60,835 nt of DNA from DAOUTY01 sp964453665 (GCA_964453665.1 CAYVQT010000012.1:1-60835); one strand, 5' to 3'; shown: positions 17,355-26,690, counted from the stretch's first letter. Notes: a model not told the origin generated them from the sequence alone. Numbers and translations: made by a program.

Positions 17355-18476
17355 TTACCTGGGTAAACGCTTAACTATCAATTCTCGCTGAATCTCGGAT
17401 GTTCCTTCGAGTAGCTCGTACATCTTGGCGTCTCTGAACAGGCGCTCGATCTTGTACTCCTTGCTTATTCCGTAGGCACCGTGCACCTGCATGCCCCATC
17501 TACAAACATCGACCGCTGTAGAAGTTACGAACAGCTTCGTAATAGCCATATCCTTGATGGTATCGAGCCCCTGGTCTTTCAAGAAAGCAGCTCGATAGGT
17601 GAGCCATCGCGATGCCTCTAGACCCGCTGCCATCTCAGCGAGCAGCCAGTGAATTGCCTGCAATTCAAAGATTGGCTCATCGAAGTGCATTCTGGTCATG
17701 GCATACTTAATGGCTTCTTCAAGTGCTGCCTGCATCAGCCCAACGCACTGTGAACTGAGACAAAGCTTGCCTATTGTCATCGCATCTTTGAGTGCGTCGA
17801 ACTTACCGCCTTTGCCTCCTAGAAGGTGGTCTTTTGGTACGCGCACATCGTCCAGAATAACGTCAGAGAGGTCGGTACCTCTCAAACCCAGCTTGTCCAT
17901 CTTCTCCGAGGTGGAGAATCCCGGCCTGTCTGTTTCCACGAAAAACAGGCTGATATCACCTTCCAGCTTGGCGAAAACGCACATTACGTCTGCCCAGGGG
18001 GCGTTGGTAATAAACCTTTTCGTTCCATTAAGAACATAACCGTCAGCCTCTTCAACAGCTACGGTCTTTATCATCTTCGGGTTTGAACCAGTATCTGGCT
18101 CTGTGAAGCCAAAGCATCCGACCTTCTTGGCCTCACAGATCGCGGGCATCCACTGCAGCTTTTGTTCTTCGGTGGCTAGTTTGTTGAATCTGTCAAGTAC
18201 TACATGCTGCAACTGAAGGTGTATTGCCATAGAGGCTAACACTTTGGCCATTTCCTCCAACGCCAGTACGAGACTGGTGTGGTCGGCACCAGCCCCACCA
18301 TATTTCGGATCGAATGGAATCCCGTAAAGATTCATCTCAGCCAGTTTTGGCCGTATCTCGTGGGGGAAATTGTTCTGTCCGTCCATTATTTCCACGAGGG
18401 GTGTTAGTTCCACCTCGGTGAACTTTCTGACCGACTTCTGGAACATTTCCTGCTGTTGTGTTAGGTTGAAATCCAC
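17355..18476 (-). CDS. Acyl-CoA dehydrogenase (short/medium-chain type)
   Basis: 373 residues with a complete set of canonical motifs: YGGAGADHTSLVLALEEMAK, CFGFTEPDTGSN, KRFITNAPWADV, VHGAYGISKEYKIERLFRDAK and the catalytic LLEGTSEIQREL. The Glu of EGTSEIQR is expected to abstract the alpha proton. Translation starts at GTG with AGGAGG 9 bases upstream. Among the three tandem ACADs this is the most conventional. In a 2-hydroxyacyl-CoA dehydratase operon it could reduce the enoyl-CoA product with an electron-transferring flavoprotein partner, as AcdA does in clostridial Stickland clusters. No etfAB genes are in the window. Confidence 0.9.
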   Translation of the reverse strand: MDFNLTQQQEMFQKSVRKFTEVELTPLVEIMDGQNNFPHEIRPKLAEMNLYGIPFDPKYGGAGADHTSLVLALEEMAKVLASMAIHLQLQHVVLDRFNKLATEEQKLQWMPAICEAKKVGCFGFTEPDTGSNPKMIKTVAVEEADGYVLNGTKRFITNAPWADVMCVFAKLEGDISLFFVETDRPGFSTSEKMDKLGLRGTDLSDVILDDVRVPKDHLLGGKGGKFDALKDAMTIGKLCLSSQCVGLMQAALEEAIKYAMTRMHFDEPIFELQAIHWLLAEMAAGLEASRWLTYRAAFLKDQGLDTIKDMAITKLFVTSTAVDVCRWGMQVHGAYGISKEYKIERLFRDAKMYELLEGTSEIQRELIVKRLPR

Positions 18477-18493
18477 TATTCCTATCCTCCTAA

Positions 18494-19741
18494 TTATTTT
18501 GGATATTTACGCGCCTCAAGCATCTCTATAAACGTCTCTACCCTGGCTTTTACCTGGGCATCGTCAAAGATTCTTGGGTCCACCATGTCAGCCTCAAACG
18601 TCATGCTTGGAAGACCCAGTTCCTCTCGAAGAATTTGACCTGTCTCGGGCTGTTCGGCGGAGAAACATCTGCAGCACCTGTTAGAATGGAAAACAATGCC
18701 GTCTACATGATATTTCTCTATGCGCTGCTTGTATAGTTCAGACTTCCCTAATGACGCAGAACGCATGAAGAAACTCAGATATCTCTCAGCCAGACTTCCA
18801 AACGGGTCAGATGCGTCCACACGACCGCTGAATGCATTGCCGTACAGGTCGGTAACAAACGCAGCGCCGAATTCCGCAAAGTAGTTTAGCAGGCGCATGT
18901 TATGGTACACGGGGAAAAGGTCCCAGATGAGCCGGAACTTCTCGTTGGGAATTGCACCCACGCCATTGTCCAACCGTTCCTTAACTTCATCACGCAGCTG
19001 TTCGTAGAACTCTACGGCCTCTCTGGTTCCTCTCAGTGTTACCAGAGCGAATAGGCAGGTGAACACATCTATTTGCGTTACAGGAGTTGGTACAGCCGCC
19101 CGCATTTCGTCGATCTCGTCCCAGAGCTCGCTTGCACGGTCTGATAGGGTCACTACTTCTCTCAACCGGTCTATGTCGAACTTCCTGCCGGTGTACTCTT
19201 CAAGCTCGTAGGCCGCTTTCTTGATTTCTGCTTCCAGATAGGATTTATGATGCTCGGGCAGCATATCGCCATCCACGGTATAAGCTGCATCTATTATAAT
19301 TAGGGGGCAATTGAACTGCCTCTGCATAGCCTCCCACCACTTGGGATGTGTAGCACACGCGCCCTCGGTAGCGAGCAGAATGTCCGGCTTGCCGGCTCCT
19401 TCATCTCCTAATGCGCCACGCTGCTCAAAGATTGAGCCAAACATGCATAAGGCGTAGGAACAAAGGCCCTGCGGCATGCCCCTGCCTTCCGCAGACTCGC
19501 AGAATTCAGCCGCTACTTTTCTTGAAGAACATAGCGCTGAGTAATTCTCGGGTAGAAACGGGATGCCATCGAATGCGTATATCAGTTCGATGGGTGTCAT
19601 TGAGGTGATCCAGATCACAGGCTTGCCGTCTGCTTTTGCATTAGCCAGATCCCTGTAGTAATTCTCGTTGAGGGTGCCCAGTGCTGCTGACGTCGCCAGC
19701 CTGACCGGTTTAAAGGGAACTGTCGCTTTTTCTTTTTCCAA
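18494..19741 (-). CDS. 2-Hydroxyacyl-CoA dehydratase subunit (HgdB/FldBC/BcrBC family)
   Basis: 415 residues with the family pattern: PVIWITSMTPIELIYAFDGIPF near the N-terminus, clustered cysteines in GLCSYALCMFG, and the C-terminal FHSNRCCRCFSAEQ followed by PSMTFEADMVDP and ARVETFIEMLEARK. These cysteines are positioned to hold a [4Fe-4S] cluster. Such dimers remove water from (R)-2-hydroxyacyl-CoA through a ketyl radical, or in the related BcrBC reduce aromatic rings. It begins at TTG with GGAG about 9 bases before, only 6 bases after its partner gene. The ATP-dependent activator (HgdC/FldI type) that charges such enzymes is not encoded in this window. Confidence 0.85.
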   Translation of the reverse strand: MEKEKATVPFKPVRLATSAALGTLNENYYRDLANAKADGKPVIWITSMTPIELIYAFDGIPFLPENYSALCSSRKVAAEFCESAEGRGMPQGLCSYALCMFGSIFEQRGALGDEGAGKPDILLATEGACATHPKWWEAMQRQFNCPLIIIDAAYTVDGDMLPEHHKSYLEAEIKKAAYELEEYTGRKFDIDRLREVVTLSDRASELWDEIDEMRAAVPTPVTQIDVFTCLFALVTLRGTREAVEFYEQLRDEVKERLDNGVGAIPNEKFRLIWDLFPVYHNMRLLNYFAEFGAAFVTDLYGNAFSGRVDASDPFGSLAERYLSFFMRSASLGKSELYKQRIEKYHVDGIVFHSNRCCRCFSAEQPETGQILREELGLPSMTFEADMVDPRIFDDAQVKARVETFIEMLEARKYPK

Positions 19742-19747
19742 TAGTAA

Positions 19748-20851
19748 TTACTCCAGCATTTCGATAAACGCGCGAACCATCGTCTTGAACTTGCCGCCAG
19801 CCCAGCCTATATCTGAATGTTCGACAAGCAGTACAGGGAAACCTGCCTGCTGAAGGCTGTTTTCAATCATGGGACGATCATACAGGTGAGTATCACAGTA
19901 TTTCTGATTTATCAGTATGACGCCCTTTACACGATAGTCATTCGCCAATTTCAATATGTTCTCAATCCTTGGCTGTGTCAGATGCTTACAGGGGCAAGGA
20001 ATTCTGCGCAGGTAACCGTCAGCCAGTGATTTAAGAGGCTCGTCGCTTTCCTCGATATGATTCCAGTAGTAGCGGGTACCAATATCAAGGTCGTCTATCA
20101 CAACAGTACCGCCGCACTCCTCGATTGCCTGCATTAGCTCAATATTCTCAAACGTATTCCCTGCAATCATAAGGCGCACGCCGCCGTTCACCGTCTTTTG
20201 GGAAGAAGGCAGATTATCGAGCAGCTTCCTGAGCATAGCACTGTGCTCGTCTTTGGGTAAGATTAAACCGGACAACATTATGGCGTATACTTCACTGCCA
20301 GTAAGCGGCGGTGTGTCGTCGAGTGCCAGCTTATTTATCTCTTGCATAAGCGAACGGTTTTCGTTGTAGACCTTGATTGCCTTGTTTAGAGATTCGTTGT
20401 CAATCTTGTTGCCTGTGTAACCTGCGAGAGATTCTTTAAAAAGCGCCAACTCTCCGGTGAAGAAATCTACAGCGTCGTCATTGCTCTTACCTGGCACCGG
20501 GAGAAACCAGAAGTAAGGAGGCTTCATGTTCCTCTTCCAGATGCCGGGTAGGCATCGTGTCATGTCGCAAGTCTTGGGGAAAACTACTCCGTCAAGATAG
20601 CTGTACCTACCTCTTAGTGCTTGATCGAGGCAACTTCTGATAAAGGAACAGCAGAATGTTGGCAGATGCGCATCGGCGAGAGCGATATTTTCGGCGGTTC
20701 CCCTAATTCGCACAGGGATCATGCCCGACGCATATATAAGCTCCTCCGGAGTATAGTTACAGAAGTAACCTATTATCCCTTTGCCTGCTTTTTTCCACCC
20801 TTCCGCCAATTCATGTCGTTTGCTATACGACTCGTAGAACTCTGATTCCAT
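19748..20851 (-). CDS. 2-Hydroxyacyl-CoA dehydratase second subunit (HgdB/FldBC/BcrBC family)
   Basis: About 367 residues. A GTG at 20854 directly precedes the ATG at 20851 and either may start translation. Seen: GYFCNYTPEELIYASGMIPVR, CCSFIRSCLDQAL, FPKTCDMTRCLPGIW, LMIAGNTFEN and the C-terminal LINQKYCDTHLYDRPMI with LVEHSDIGWAGG and RAFIEMLE. These match the family's cluster-cysteine and C-terminal motifs. It pairs with the gene at 18494-19741 as the catalytic heterodimer. It follows the CoA ligase gene with a 2-5 base gap, so the acid activated by the ligase is a natural candidate for the dehydratase substrate. Confidence 0.85.
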   Translation of the reverse strand: MESEFYESYSKRHELAEGWKKAGKGIIGYFCNYTPEELIYASGMIPVRIRGTAENIALADAHLPTFCCSFIRSCLDQALRGRYSYLDGVVFPKTCDMTRCLPGIWKRNMKPPYFWFLPVPGKSNDDAVDFFTGELALFKESLAGYTGNKIDNESLNKAIKVYNENRSLMQEINKLALDDTPPLTGSEVYAIMLSGLILPKDEHSAMLRKLLDNLPSSQKTVNGGVRLMIAGNTFENIELMQAIEECGGTVVIDDLDIGTRYYWNHIEESDEPLKSLADGYLRRIPCPCKHLTQPRIENILKLANDYRVKGVILINQKYCDTHLYDRPMIENSLQQAGFPVLLVEHSDIGWAGGKFKTMVRAFIEMLE

Positions 20852-20856
20852 CACTG

Positions 20857-22497
20857 CTAATCTAGCCCCAGTTCTTTTGTGGCTTCTTCCTTCAACACAA
20901 ATTTCTGGATCTTGCCTGTTGGCGTCATGGGGAAATCATCTACAAATTTTACATACTTAGGCGCTTTGTAGTTCGCCATCTTTTCTCTGGAAAATTTTAT
21001 TATCTCCTCTTCAGTAGCTGTGGCACCCTCCTTGAGCTTTATGAAGGCCATAGCTACTTCGCCCATTCTTCTGTCTGGCACACCGGTTACCGCAACCATG
21101 CTTACCTTGGGATTCGTCATTAAGAAGCTTTCTACCTCCGCCGGATAAGCGTTCACCCCACCGGTGATGAACATATCCTTCAGTCTGCCTGTTATCTTTA
21201 TGTAACCCTTCTCATCCATTGTGCCGAGGTCACCTGTGCGGAACCAGCCTTCCTTGTTGAAGGCGTTCTTTGTCTCCTCGGGCTGCTTGTAGTACTCCTT
21301 CATGACATAGAAGCCACGACTGCAGAGTTCTCCCTGAGCACCTCTTGGTAATTCCTTACCCGTTTCCGGGTCAAGCACTGCTAACTCGCAGTCCGGGAAT
21401 ATAAGCTTCCCGGCAGTATTAGCAATAACTTCTGGAGAATCTCCAGGCTGGCTCATAGTACTAACACCCGTATTCTCCGTCAGTCCATAGGCAGATATCA
21501 AATCCTTAATGCCCATCTTCGCTATGACAGTCCTTACCAAATCCGGCGAAACATCGGCGCCCCCGATGACAGAGGCCTTTATAGACGTAGTATCACGTTT
21601 AGGGAAATCAGGGTGGTCCAGCATCATGATATACATGGTAGGCGAGCCAGTAAATTTGCTTACCTTTTCCTCGTCTATCAAGCGCAGGCCTTCACCGGGG
21701 TCAAACTGCTCCATAGGCAGGATACAGGCCCCGTTACACGCACCCAGAAGCATTCCTGTCATATTTCCCATGTTATGACTGAAGGGGGATACAACCAGAA
21801 TCCTGTCCTTGTCTATCATCTGGAACCTGTTGCTAACGGCTTCCATTATCCTGCTATATTGGTAATTTGTGGTGACCACCCCTTTGGGGAAACCGGTCGT
21901 ACCCGAAGTAAAGGGGATAACGTAAACATCCTCCGGTCTAACTGCCTCCTGGGCCTTCTTTACTGTATCACTGCTGGCATAGTCTTTTCCGGATTCCAGA
22001 ACCTCATTATAATCAAGCATTCCTGGATGCTTTTGCTCGCTGAGCATAATCACTCTTCTCAGCAACGGCAGTTTAGCGCACTGCAGTTTACCGGGTTCGC
22101 AATCATTTAACTCCGGGCATACCTCATAAATCATGGGAATAAAGTCTATCTTGATGAAACGATCCATCATAAAAAGGGTCGTAGTATCGGACTGCCTGAG
22201 GATATACTCCAGTTCATGAGACCTGTATCGAGTGTTTAGTGGAATTAGCGGTGCGCCTATCTTGATGCAAGCAAAATGGGCATAAACCCACTCGGGTATG
22301 TTGCTCATCCAGATAGCCACTTTGTCACCCTTCTTGACGCCCATTTTAAGTAAGGCATTGGCAACCGAATTTACTCTATCCATTAATAATTCGAAGTTTA
22401 TGCGCTGTGTGCCTGAAACTATGGCCTCATTTTGCGGATATTGTGCAGCAATCCTGTTTATCACGGCCGCAAGAGTATCACCAGGTTTTAAGTCCAT
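20857..22497 (-). CDS. AMP-forming acyl-CoA ligase
   Basis: 546 residues with all landmarks of the acyl-adenylate-forming family: the P-loop-like IPFTSGTTGFPKGVVTTN (about residues 190-207), SAYGLTENTG, GWFRTGDLGTMDEKGYIKITGR and the C-terminal catalytic Lys in PMTPTGKIQKFVL. It activates a carboxylic acid with ATP and CoA. The chain specificity is not readable by eye. GGGAGG precedes the ATG. The setting, between a 2-oxoacid oxidoreductase and a 2-hydroxyacyl-CoA dehydratase, suggests activation of a 2-hydroxy or aryl acid, comparable to FldL in clostridial aryl-acid clusters. Confidence 0.92.
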   Translation of the reverse strand: MDLKPGDTLAAVINRIAAQYPQNEAIVSGTQRINFELLMDRVNSVANALLKMGVKKGDKVAIWMSNIPEWVYAHFACIKIGAPLIPLNTRYRSHELEYILRQSDTTTLFMMDRFIKIDFIPMIYEVCPELNDCEPGKLQCAKLPLLRRVIMLSEQKHPGMLDYNEVLESGKDYASSDTVKKAQEAVRPEDVYVIPFTSGTTGFPKGVVTTNYQYSRIMEAVSNRFQMIDKDRILVVSPFSHNMGNMTGMLLGACNGACILPMEQFDPGEGLRLIDEEKVSKFTGSPTMYIMMLDHPDFPKRDTTSIKASVIGGADVSPDLVRTVIAKMGIKDLISAYGLTENTGVSTMSQPGDSPEVIANTAGKLIFPDCELAVLDPETGKELPRGAQGELCSRGFYVMKEYYKQPEETKNAFNKEGWFRTGDLGTMDEKGYIKITGRLKDMFITGGVNAYPAEVESFLMTNPKVSMVAVTGVPDRRMGEVAMAFIKLKEGATATEEEIIKFSREKMANYKAPKYVKFVDDFPMTPTGKIQKFVLKEEATKELGLD

Positions 22498-22513
22498 TTT
22501 TACCGCCTCCCTG

Positions 22514-24601
22514 TTATGATTTACTCTCCATAAGCTGATAGTAATTTCTATCTGTTTCTTTTTGAATCTCCACGATGTCGGCCTTGCTGAGATGGGAAAA
22601 TCTACCCTGTTTCAGAAGGTATTCCTCCACTGGTTTTTTCTCTTTGGGTACATAATTTACCGTTATCTTACCGTTTTCGTATTCATATAGCACAACTATA
22701 CCGGTTTCCACACCAAGGCGTGCGATTTCTATACCCAGTTCAGGGGCGTATTCCCATCCGGGAGGACAAGGACATACTATATGAAGGAAAGAAGGTTTGT
22801 TCAAAGACTTTGCTTTGTTTGCCTTTCTTAACAAATCTTTGGGATAAGCTGAACAGGCGGTAGCAATATAAACATCACCATGAGCGGCTACAATCTGCTC
22901 TATATTCTTAACCCGCCCTAACCTTCCACTCAACGTAGTTTTTGTCTTGGCCATATGTGGCGTGGACCCGCTCCTTTGAACTCCGGTATTCATATAGGCC
23001 TGATTATCGTAACAAAGATATATTACTCGATGCCCTCTCTCCAGGGCAGCCGAGAATGTCTGCAGGCCGATGTCAAATATTGCCCCATCGCCAGCGACCA
23101 GCACTATATCGCTATCGATGCCTTTTCTTTTCATCGCCACTTCCATGCCACTGCTGGCGGCACCGGCATTGCTGTATGAGAAGAAGAAGAAAGGAACCTT
23201 CCATGCCGTTATCGGGAAGAAAGCGCCAACCGCTGAAAGACAGCCGGCGTTGTTTACAACTACCACGTTCTTGTCGAAAACACTCAGAACCATTCTGATG
23301 GCCTGAAGGCTCAGGCAACCAGCACACGAAGCAGTGCCCTTGCTTAAACAGCCTTCGCCCTCCTTGATTACATCCCTTTCCACCTTCTCTCCTGCTGCCA
23401 GCTTCTGATAGCTATCGAAGCCGCTCATAGTGGCTACCCGTTCATCGAAGTCCGCTTTGTACCATTCTACAAACTCATCGTCTCTTTCAAACCAGGTCGC
23501 AAATATTTCATCGATGTCACTTTCAGCGATATCCTTGCCGCTAATAATCATATTTGATACAGTTGCTTGTGATTTATGAATTGCTGACCGTATCTCAATA
23601 CAGGATACACCGTACCTGTTACCCGGGGAACATGCCCTGTCGATTACCAGTACTTTCTTAGCGCCTGATAAAGCCTGCGTGACTTCCTCATCCGGGAACG
23701 GCCTGAATACTCTCAACTTCAGCAGGCCGATCTTAACATCTTTTTCTCTATATTCGTCCACCTTCTCTCGGAGGACACCAGCTACAGAACCCATCCCCAC
23801 CACGATTGACTCTGCATCCTCGGTCCTGTATGCCTCTATCAAGTCGTATTTCCTGCCAAACTGCTCGGCGAATTCTTTGCAAACGTCCTTAATTACTGTC
23901 TTTGCTTCCTGCATCGCCTGATATTGCTGCATCTTAAAGCTCGGATACTGGGCCATGACCCCCGAACCCTGACTAATGGGATAATCGGGGTCCACGAACA
24001 CATGCTTGGGGGAATATTTTGGCAGAAAATTGTCCACCTCTCTCTGCTCAGGTACATCTACCGACTCAAAGCTATGACTCATCCTGTGCCCTTCGGACAC
24101 TACAAATGAAGGCAGCAACACCTTCTCACTCTCACCAATTCTGTAGGCCATTATCAACCAGTCTATAATCTCCTGCCCGTTCTCACATATGTATTGCAGG
24201 AAACTGGCGTCCCTCTCCGAGAGGCAGTCAGACAAGTCACTTAGAAGCCCCTGTGGTATCCCGATCTCTCTACTATCGATAGCCAATACTACCGGTAAAG
24301 CCATCCCGGAGGCCGCCCATAACATCTCTCGCATTAGGGCAAGTCCCTGAGAGCAAGTACAGTTAAAAGATCTGCATCCTGCCGCAGTAGCCCCAACACA
24401 GATACCCATAGCCCCCAGTTCCGACTCGGCATTCACAATGTCCGCATCCAATTCGCCCCTCAAAACCATTTCGCAAATTTCTTCCGAAGCCGGAGTGGCA
24501 GGGGTGATAGGATAGGCACTTACCACCTCTACTCTGGATAATTTTGCGCCATGGGCTATACATTGATTACCGGAAAGAAACATTTGCATTTCAGGCCTCA
24601 C
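22514..24601 (-). CDS. 2-Oxoacid:ferredoxin oxidoreductase, fused alpha-beta subunit
   Basis: 695 residues. The first ~390 match the alpha subunit (LSGNQCIAHGAKLSRVEVVSAYPITPATP, ESELGAMGICVGATAAGCRSF, VVGMGSVAGVL). The remainder matches the beta subunit: SCAGCLSLQAI with cluster cysteines, and thiamine diphosphate binding in GDGAIFDIGLQTFSAALERG followed by CYDNQAYMNTGVQRSGSTP. It oxidises a 2-oxoacid to acyl-CoA with reduction of ferredoxin. Delta and gamma subunits are encoded just upstream, so the complex is complete with a fused catalytic chain. The GTG start overlaps the delta gene by 11 bases; an ATG at 24589 is an alternative. Pyruvate, aryl-pyruvate or branched substrates cannot be told apart from sequence alone. 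Confidence 0.88.
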   Translation of the reverse strand: MRPEMQMFLSGNQCIAHGAKLSRVEVVSAYPITPATPASEEICEMVLRGELDADIVNAESELGAMGICVGATAAGCRSFNCTCSQGLALMREMLWAASGMALPVVLAIDSREIGIPQGLLSDLSDCLSERDASFLQYICENGQEIIDWLIMAYRIGESEKVLLPSFVVSEGHRMSHSFESVDVPEQREVDNFLPKYSPKHVFVDPDYPISQGSGVMAQYPSFKMQQYQAMQEAKTVIKDVCKEFAEQFGRKYDLIEAYRTEDAESIVVGMGSVAGVLREKVDEYREKDVKIGLLKLRVFRPFPDEEVTQALSGAKKVLVIDRACSPGNRYGVSCIEIRSAIHKSQATVSNMIISGKDIAESDIDEIFATWFERDDEFVEWYKADFDERVATMSGFDSYQKLAAGEKVERDVIKEGEGCLSKGTASCAGCLSLQAIRMVLSVFDKNVVVVNNAGCLSAVGAFFPITAWKVPFFFFSYSNAGAASSGMEVAMKRKGIDSDIVLVAGDGAIFDIGLQTFSAALERGHRVIYLCYDNQAYMNTGVQRSGSTPHMAKTKTTLSGRLGRVKNIEQIVAAHGDVYIATACSAYPKDLLRKANKAKSLNKPSFLHIVCPCPPGWEYAPELGIEIARLGVETGIVVLYEYENGKITVNYVPKEKKPVEEYLLKQGRFSHLSKADIVEIQKETDRNYYQLMESKS

Positions 24602-24887
24602 ATGCTACCATCTGGATCGCCGCCTTGGGACATTCTTGGGCGCAAATGCCACACCCCTTGCAGTATTCCATATCTATCCTTATTCGAGGAGTTGAAGGCG
24701 GTGCGGATTTTTCGACAACCAGCCTTTCGATACAATCATCGGGGCAGTACTCCGAGCATATTTTGCACCCTATACATTTTAGATGATCCACTACTGGCTC
24801 ATGGGTCCTCCAGCTTCCTGTCTTATTGACCAAAGCAATAGTGCCCGCTGCATGCATTCCTGCCCCTCTAATGTAATGTTTTCCCAC
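24591..24887 (-). CDS. 2-Oxoacid:ferredoxin oxidoreductase delta subunit (2[4Fe-4S] ferredoxin)
   Basis: 98 residues. The N-terminal part ends in GSWRTHEPVVDHLKCIGC, characteristic of PorD. Two ferredoxin motifs follow: CIGCKICSEYCPDDCI and CKGCGICAQECPKAAI. It passes electrons from the catalytic subunit to external ferredoxin. A GTG start is served by AGAGG inside the end of the gamma gene, which it overlaps by 20 bases. It also overlaps the alpha-beta gene downstream. Confidence 0.9.
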   Translation of the reverse strand: MGKHYIRGAGMHAAGTIALVNKTGSWRTHEPVVDHLKCIGCKICSEYCPDDCIERLVVEKSAPPSTPRIRIDMEYCKGCGICAQECPKAAIQMVACEA

Positions 24888-25416
24888 TCTTTACCTCTTC
24901 ATATCCAGCTCTAATTGCCTCGTAATTGGCCTTTAACTTCTCGTCCGTGAATCTGGACAAAATAAGTTGCGCTCCTTTTACCAGGGACTCAGGTGAAACA
25001 AGGTCCGTGGCAGCAGCAAATGCTCCGAGCATTACAGTATTTATTATTGGAACCTTCAATATTCTCAAAGCAATAGCCGTAGCGTCAATGTATGTCGCTT
25101 CATGGGTAAGTTCGAGGTTTTCGGTGGCATTGACCAACAGCTTACCGCCGTCACTCATTCCAGCCTCAACGTTTACAGTTTGCACAAGTGTTGGATTCAA
25201 TATAACCACAATGTCGGGAGCCAGGATTACGCCCCGTTCTGCTACAGGTTTATCTCCTATCCTCCCGTATGCCTCTACAGGTGCTCCCCGTCTCTCGAAC
25301 GCAGCCCCCATACATGATTGACCAAACTTGCCGTCATAAGTAGCAGATGCACATAGAATATGTGCAAATGTTACTGCCCCCTCTCCTCCCCTCCCATGAA
25401 TACGTATCTTTATCAT
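24868..25416 (-). CDS. 2-Oxoacid:ferredoxin oxidoreductase gamma subunit
   Basis: 182 residues of the PorC/KorC type. It opens with IRIHGRGGEGAVTFAHILCASA, the family's glycine-rich nucleotide-like loop, and contains GAAFERRGAPVEAYGRIGDKPV and INTVMLGAFAAAT. It is the first gene of the gamma-delta-(alpha-beta) set, about 135 bases after the dehydrogenase gene. The ribosome binding site is weak (GGTGAT). Confidence 0.9.
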   Translation of the reverse strand: MIKIRIHGRGGEGAVTFAHILCASATYDGKFGQSCMGAAFERRGAPVEAYGRIGDKPVAERGVILAPDIVVILNPTLVQTVNVEAGMSDGGKLLVNATENLELTHEATYIDATAIALRILKVPIINTVMLGAFAAATDLVSPESLVKGAQLILSRFTDEKLKANYEAIRAGYEEVKSGKTLH

Positions 25417-25551
25417 GAAATATCACCCGTTTTGCCACTCATAATTGCAACACCTGCAACTATTCGAACTAACAAAACACTCCAGTCTAAGACGATTGTA
25501 TCCCCTTTCGGCACTTTGTTAATGCGGACATATATGATACTGGGGATTATC

Positions 25552-26544
25552 CTAATTTACGACATACTTGGGCTCTTCACCCTTTATCACGTCCATTATG
25601 TTACCAAGAGAAGCAACATAGAAGTTACGGAATATATCCTCAGCGGTAACTCCACCTATATGGGGAGTAAGTACAACATTATCCAGCTTCAGCAACCTGC
25701 TGGACTTATCAGGGGGGTCGCCATGTTCGCCATAGACATCTATCCCGGCACCACGAATCCGCCTGGTCTCCAGGAGTTCGGCAAGTGCTTCCTCATCAAC
25801 TATCGCACCCCTTGAAGTATTTATCAGATAGGCTGTATCCTTCATCATCTCCAGCTGTTTTCTCCCTATGATGCCTCTTGTCTCCGGTGTCAGCAGTGCA
25901 TGTATATTTACGAAATCAGAGGTCTTTAACAGCTCTTCCAGAGTTACACTGTTAACCGGGAGGTTCAGGTCACTGGCGTCAGTTCTATAGGGGTCGTAAA
26001 ACTGCAATCTCATACCGAAACCGTGGCCAAGCCTGGCAACCTGGACTCCGATCTTGCCCAATCCGACGATTCCCAGCATCTTGTCTCTTAACTCATATAC
26101 CTTTCCCACGCATTCACCAAATATCCACTCTCCCGCCTTCATGGTTCTATCGGCTTTAGCCAGATTCTTAGATATGGCCAGCATAAGCATGAGAGTGTGC
26201 TCAGCCACAGGGATAACCCCGGCACCACCGGCATTGGAAACCTTTATGCCTTTTTCTTTGGCCGCTTTCAAGTCTACGTTGTCGTACCCTGCGCTGCACT
26301 GCTGAATGAAGAAGGCCTTATCCGCCTTTTCAATCACGTTTTTGCTTATTCTATTCCTGGCGCCTACCAGAATATCGACACCGGTAACCTTTTCCATAAG
26401 CTCTTTTTCATTGCCTTCATCAACTAATACCCAGTCTATCTTAGACGCATACTCTGGAAATCTCTTCTTAGCCTGATCAACCATCCCTGTAAGAAGTGGT
26501 ATGGTATCAGTAATGAGTATCTTGAAGTGATCCCTTCTTTGCAT
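25552..26544 (-). CDS. D-isomer-specific 2-hydroxyacid dehydrogenase
   Basis: 330 residues from the second of two tandem ATGs. AAAGGAGG lies 6 bases before the ATG at 26544 but only 3 before the one at 26547. Motifs are the NAD Rossmann loop LGIVGLGKIGVQVARLG (about residues 147-163), INTSRGAIVDEEAL with the substrate Arg, and the catalytic His in LTPHIGG. It reduces a 2-oxoacid to an (R)-2-hydroxyacid with NADH, or runs in reverse. As first gene of the operon it would supply the 2-hydroxyacid for the ligase and dehydratase, as FldH does in clostridial clusters. A 3-phosphoglycerate dehydrogenase role is less likely, because no regulatory C-terminal domain is present. Confidence 0.87.
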   Translation of the reverse strand: MQRRDHFKILITDTIPLLTGMVDQAKKRFPEYASKIDWVLVDEGNEKELMEKVTGVDILVGARNRISKNVIEKADKAFFIQQCSAGYDNVDLKAAKEKGIKVSNAGGAGVIPVAEHTLMLMLAISKNLAKADRTMKAGEWIFGECVGKVYELRDKMLGIVGLGKIGVQVARLGHGFGMRLQFYDPYRTDASDLNLPVNSVTLEELLKTSDFVNIHALLTPETRGIIGRKQLEMMKDTAYLINTSRGAIVDEEALAELLETRRIRGAGIDVYGEHGDPPDKSSRLLKLDNVVLTPHIGGVTAEDIFRNFYVASLGNIMDVIKGEEPKYVVN

Positions 26545-26645
26545 CATTCACCTCCTTTCCCTAAAAAATATGGGTATCTGCCATATATGTGACATCTACC
26601 CACATTCTTACCACGAGCATCGGCACTTGACGACTCTCGAGCGAT

Positions 26646-26675
26646 AGTATAGCTTACCACTCAGATATATGTCAA
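26646..26675 (-). promoter_or_regulatory. Promoter of the minus-strand 2-hydroxyacid/2-oxoacid operon
   Basis: Read on the minus strand, TTGACA (26675-26670) is followed after 18 bases by TATACT (26651-26646). This predicts a leader of about 95 nt before the dehydrogenase gene at 26544. It is back to back with the plus-strand promoter at 26815-26844. Confidence 0.65.
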
Positions 26676-26690
26676 GATTTCGGCATATGC

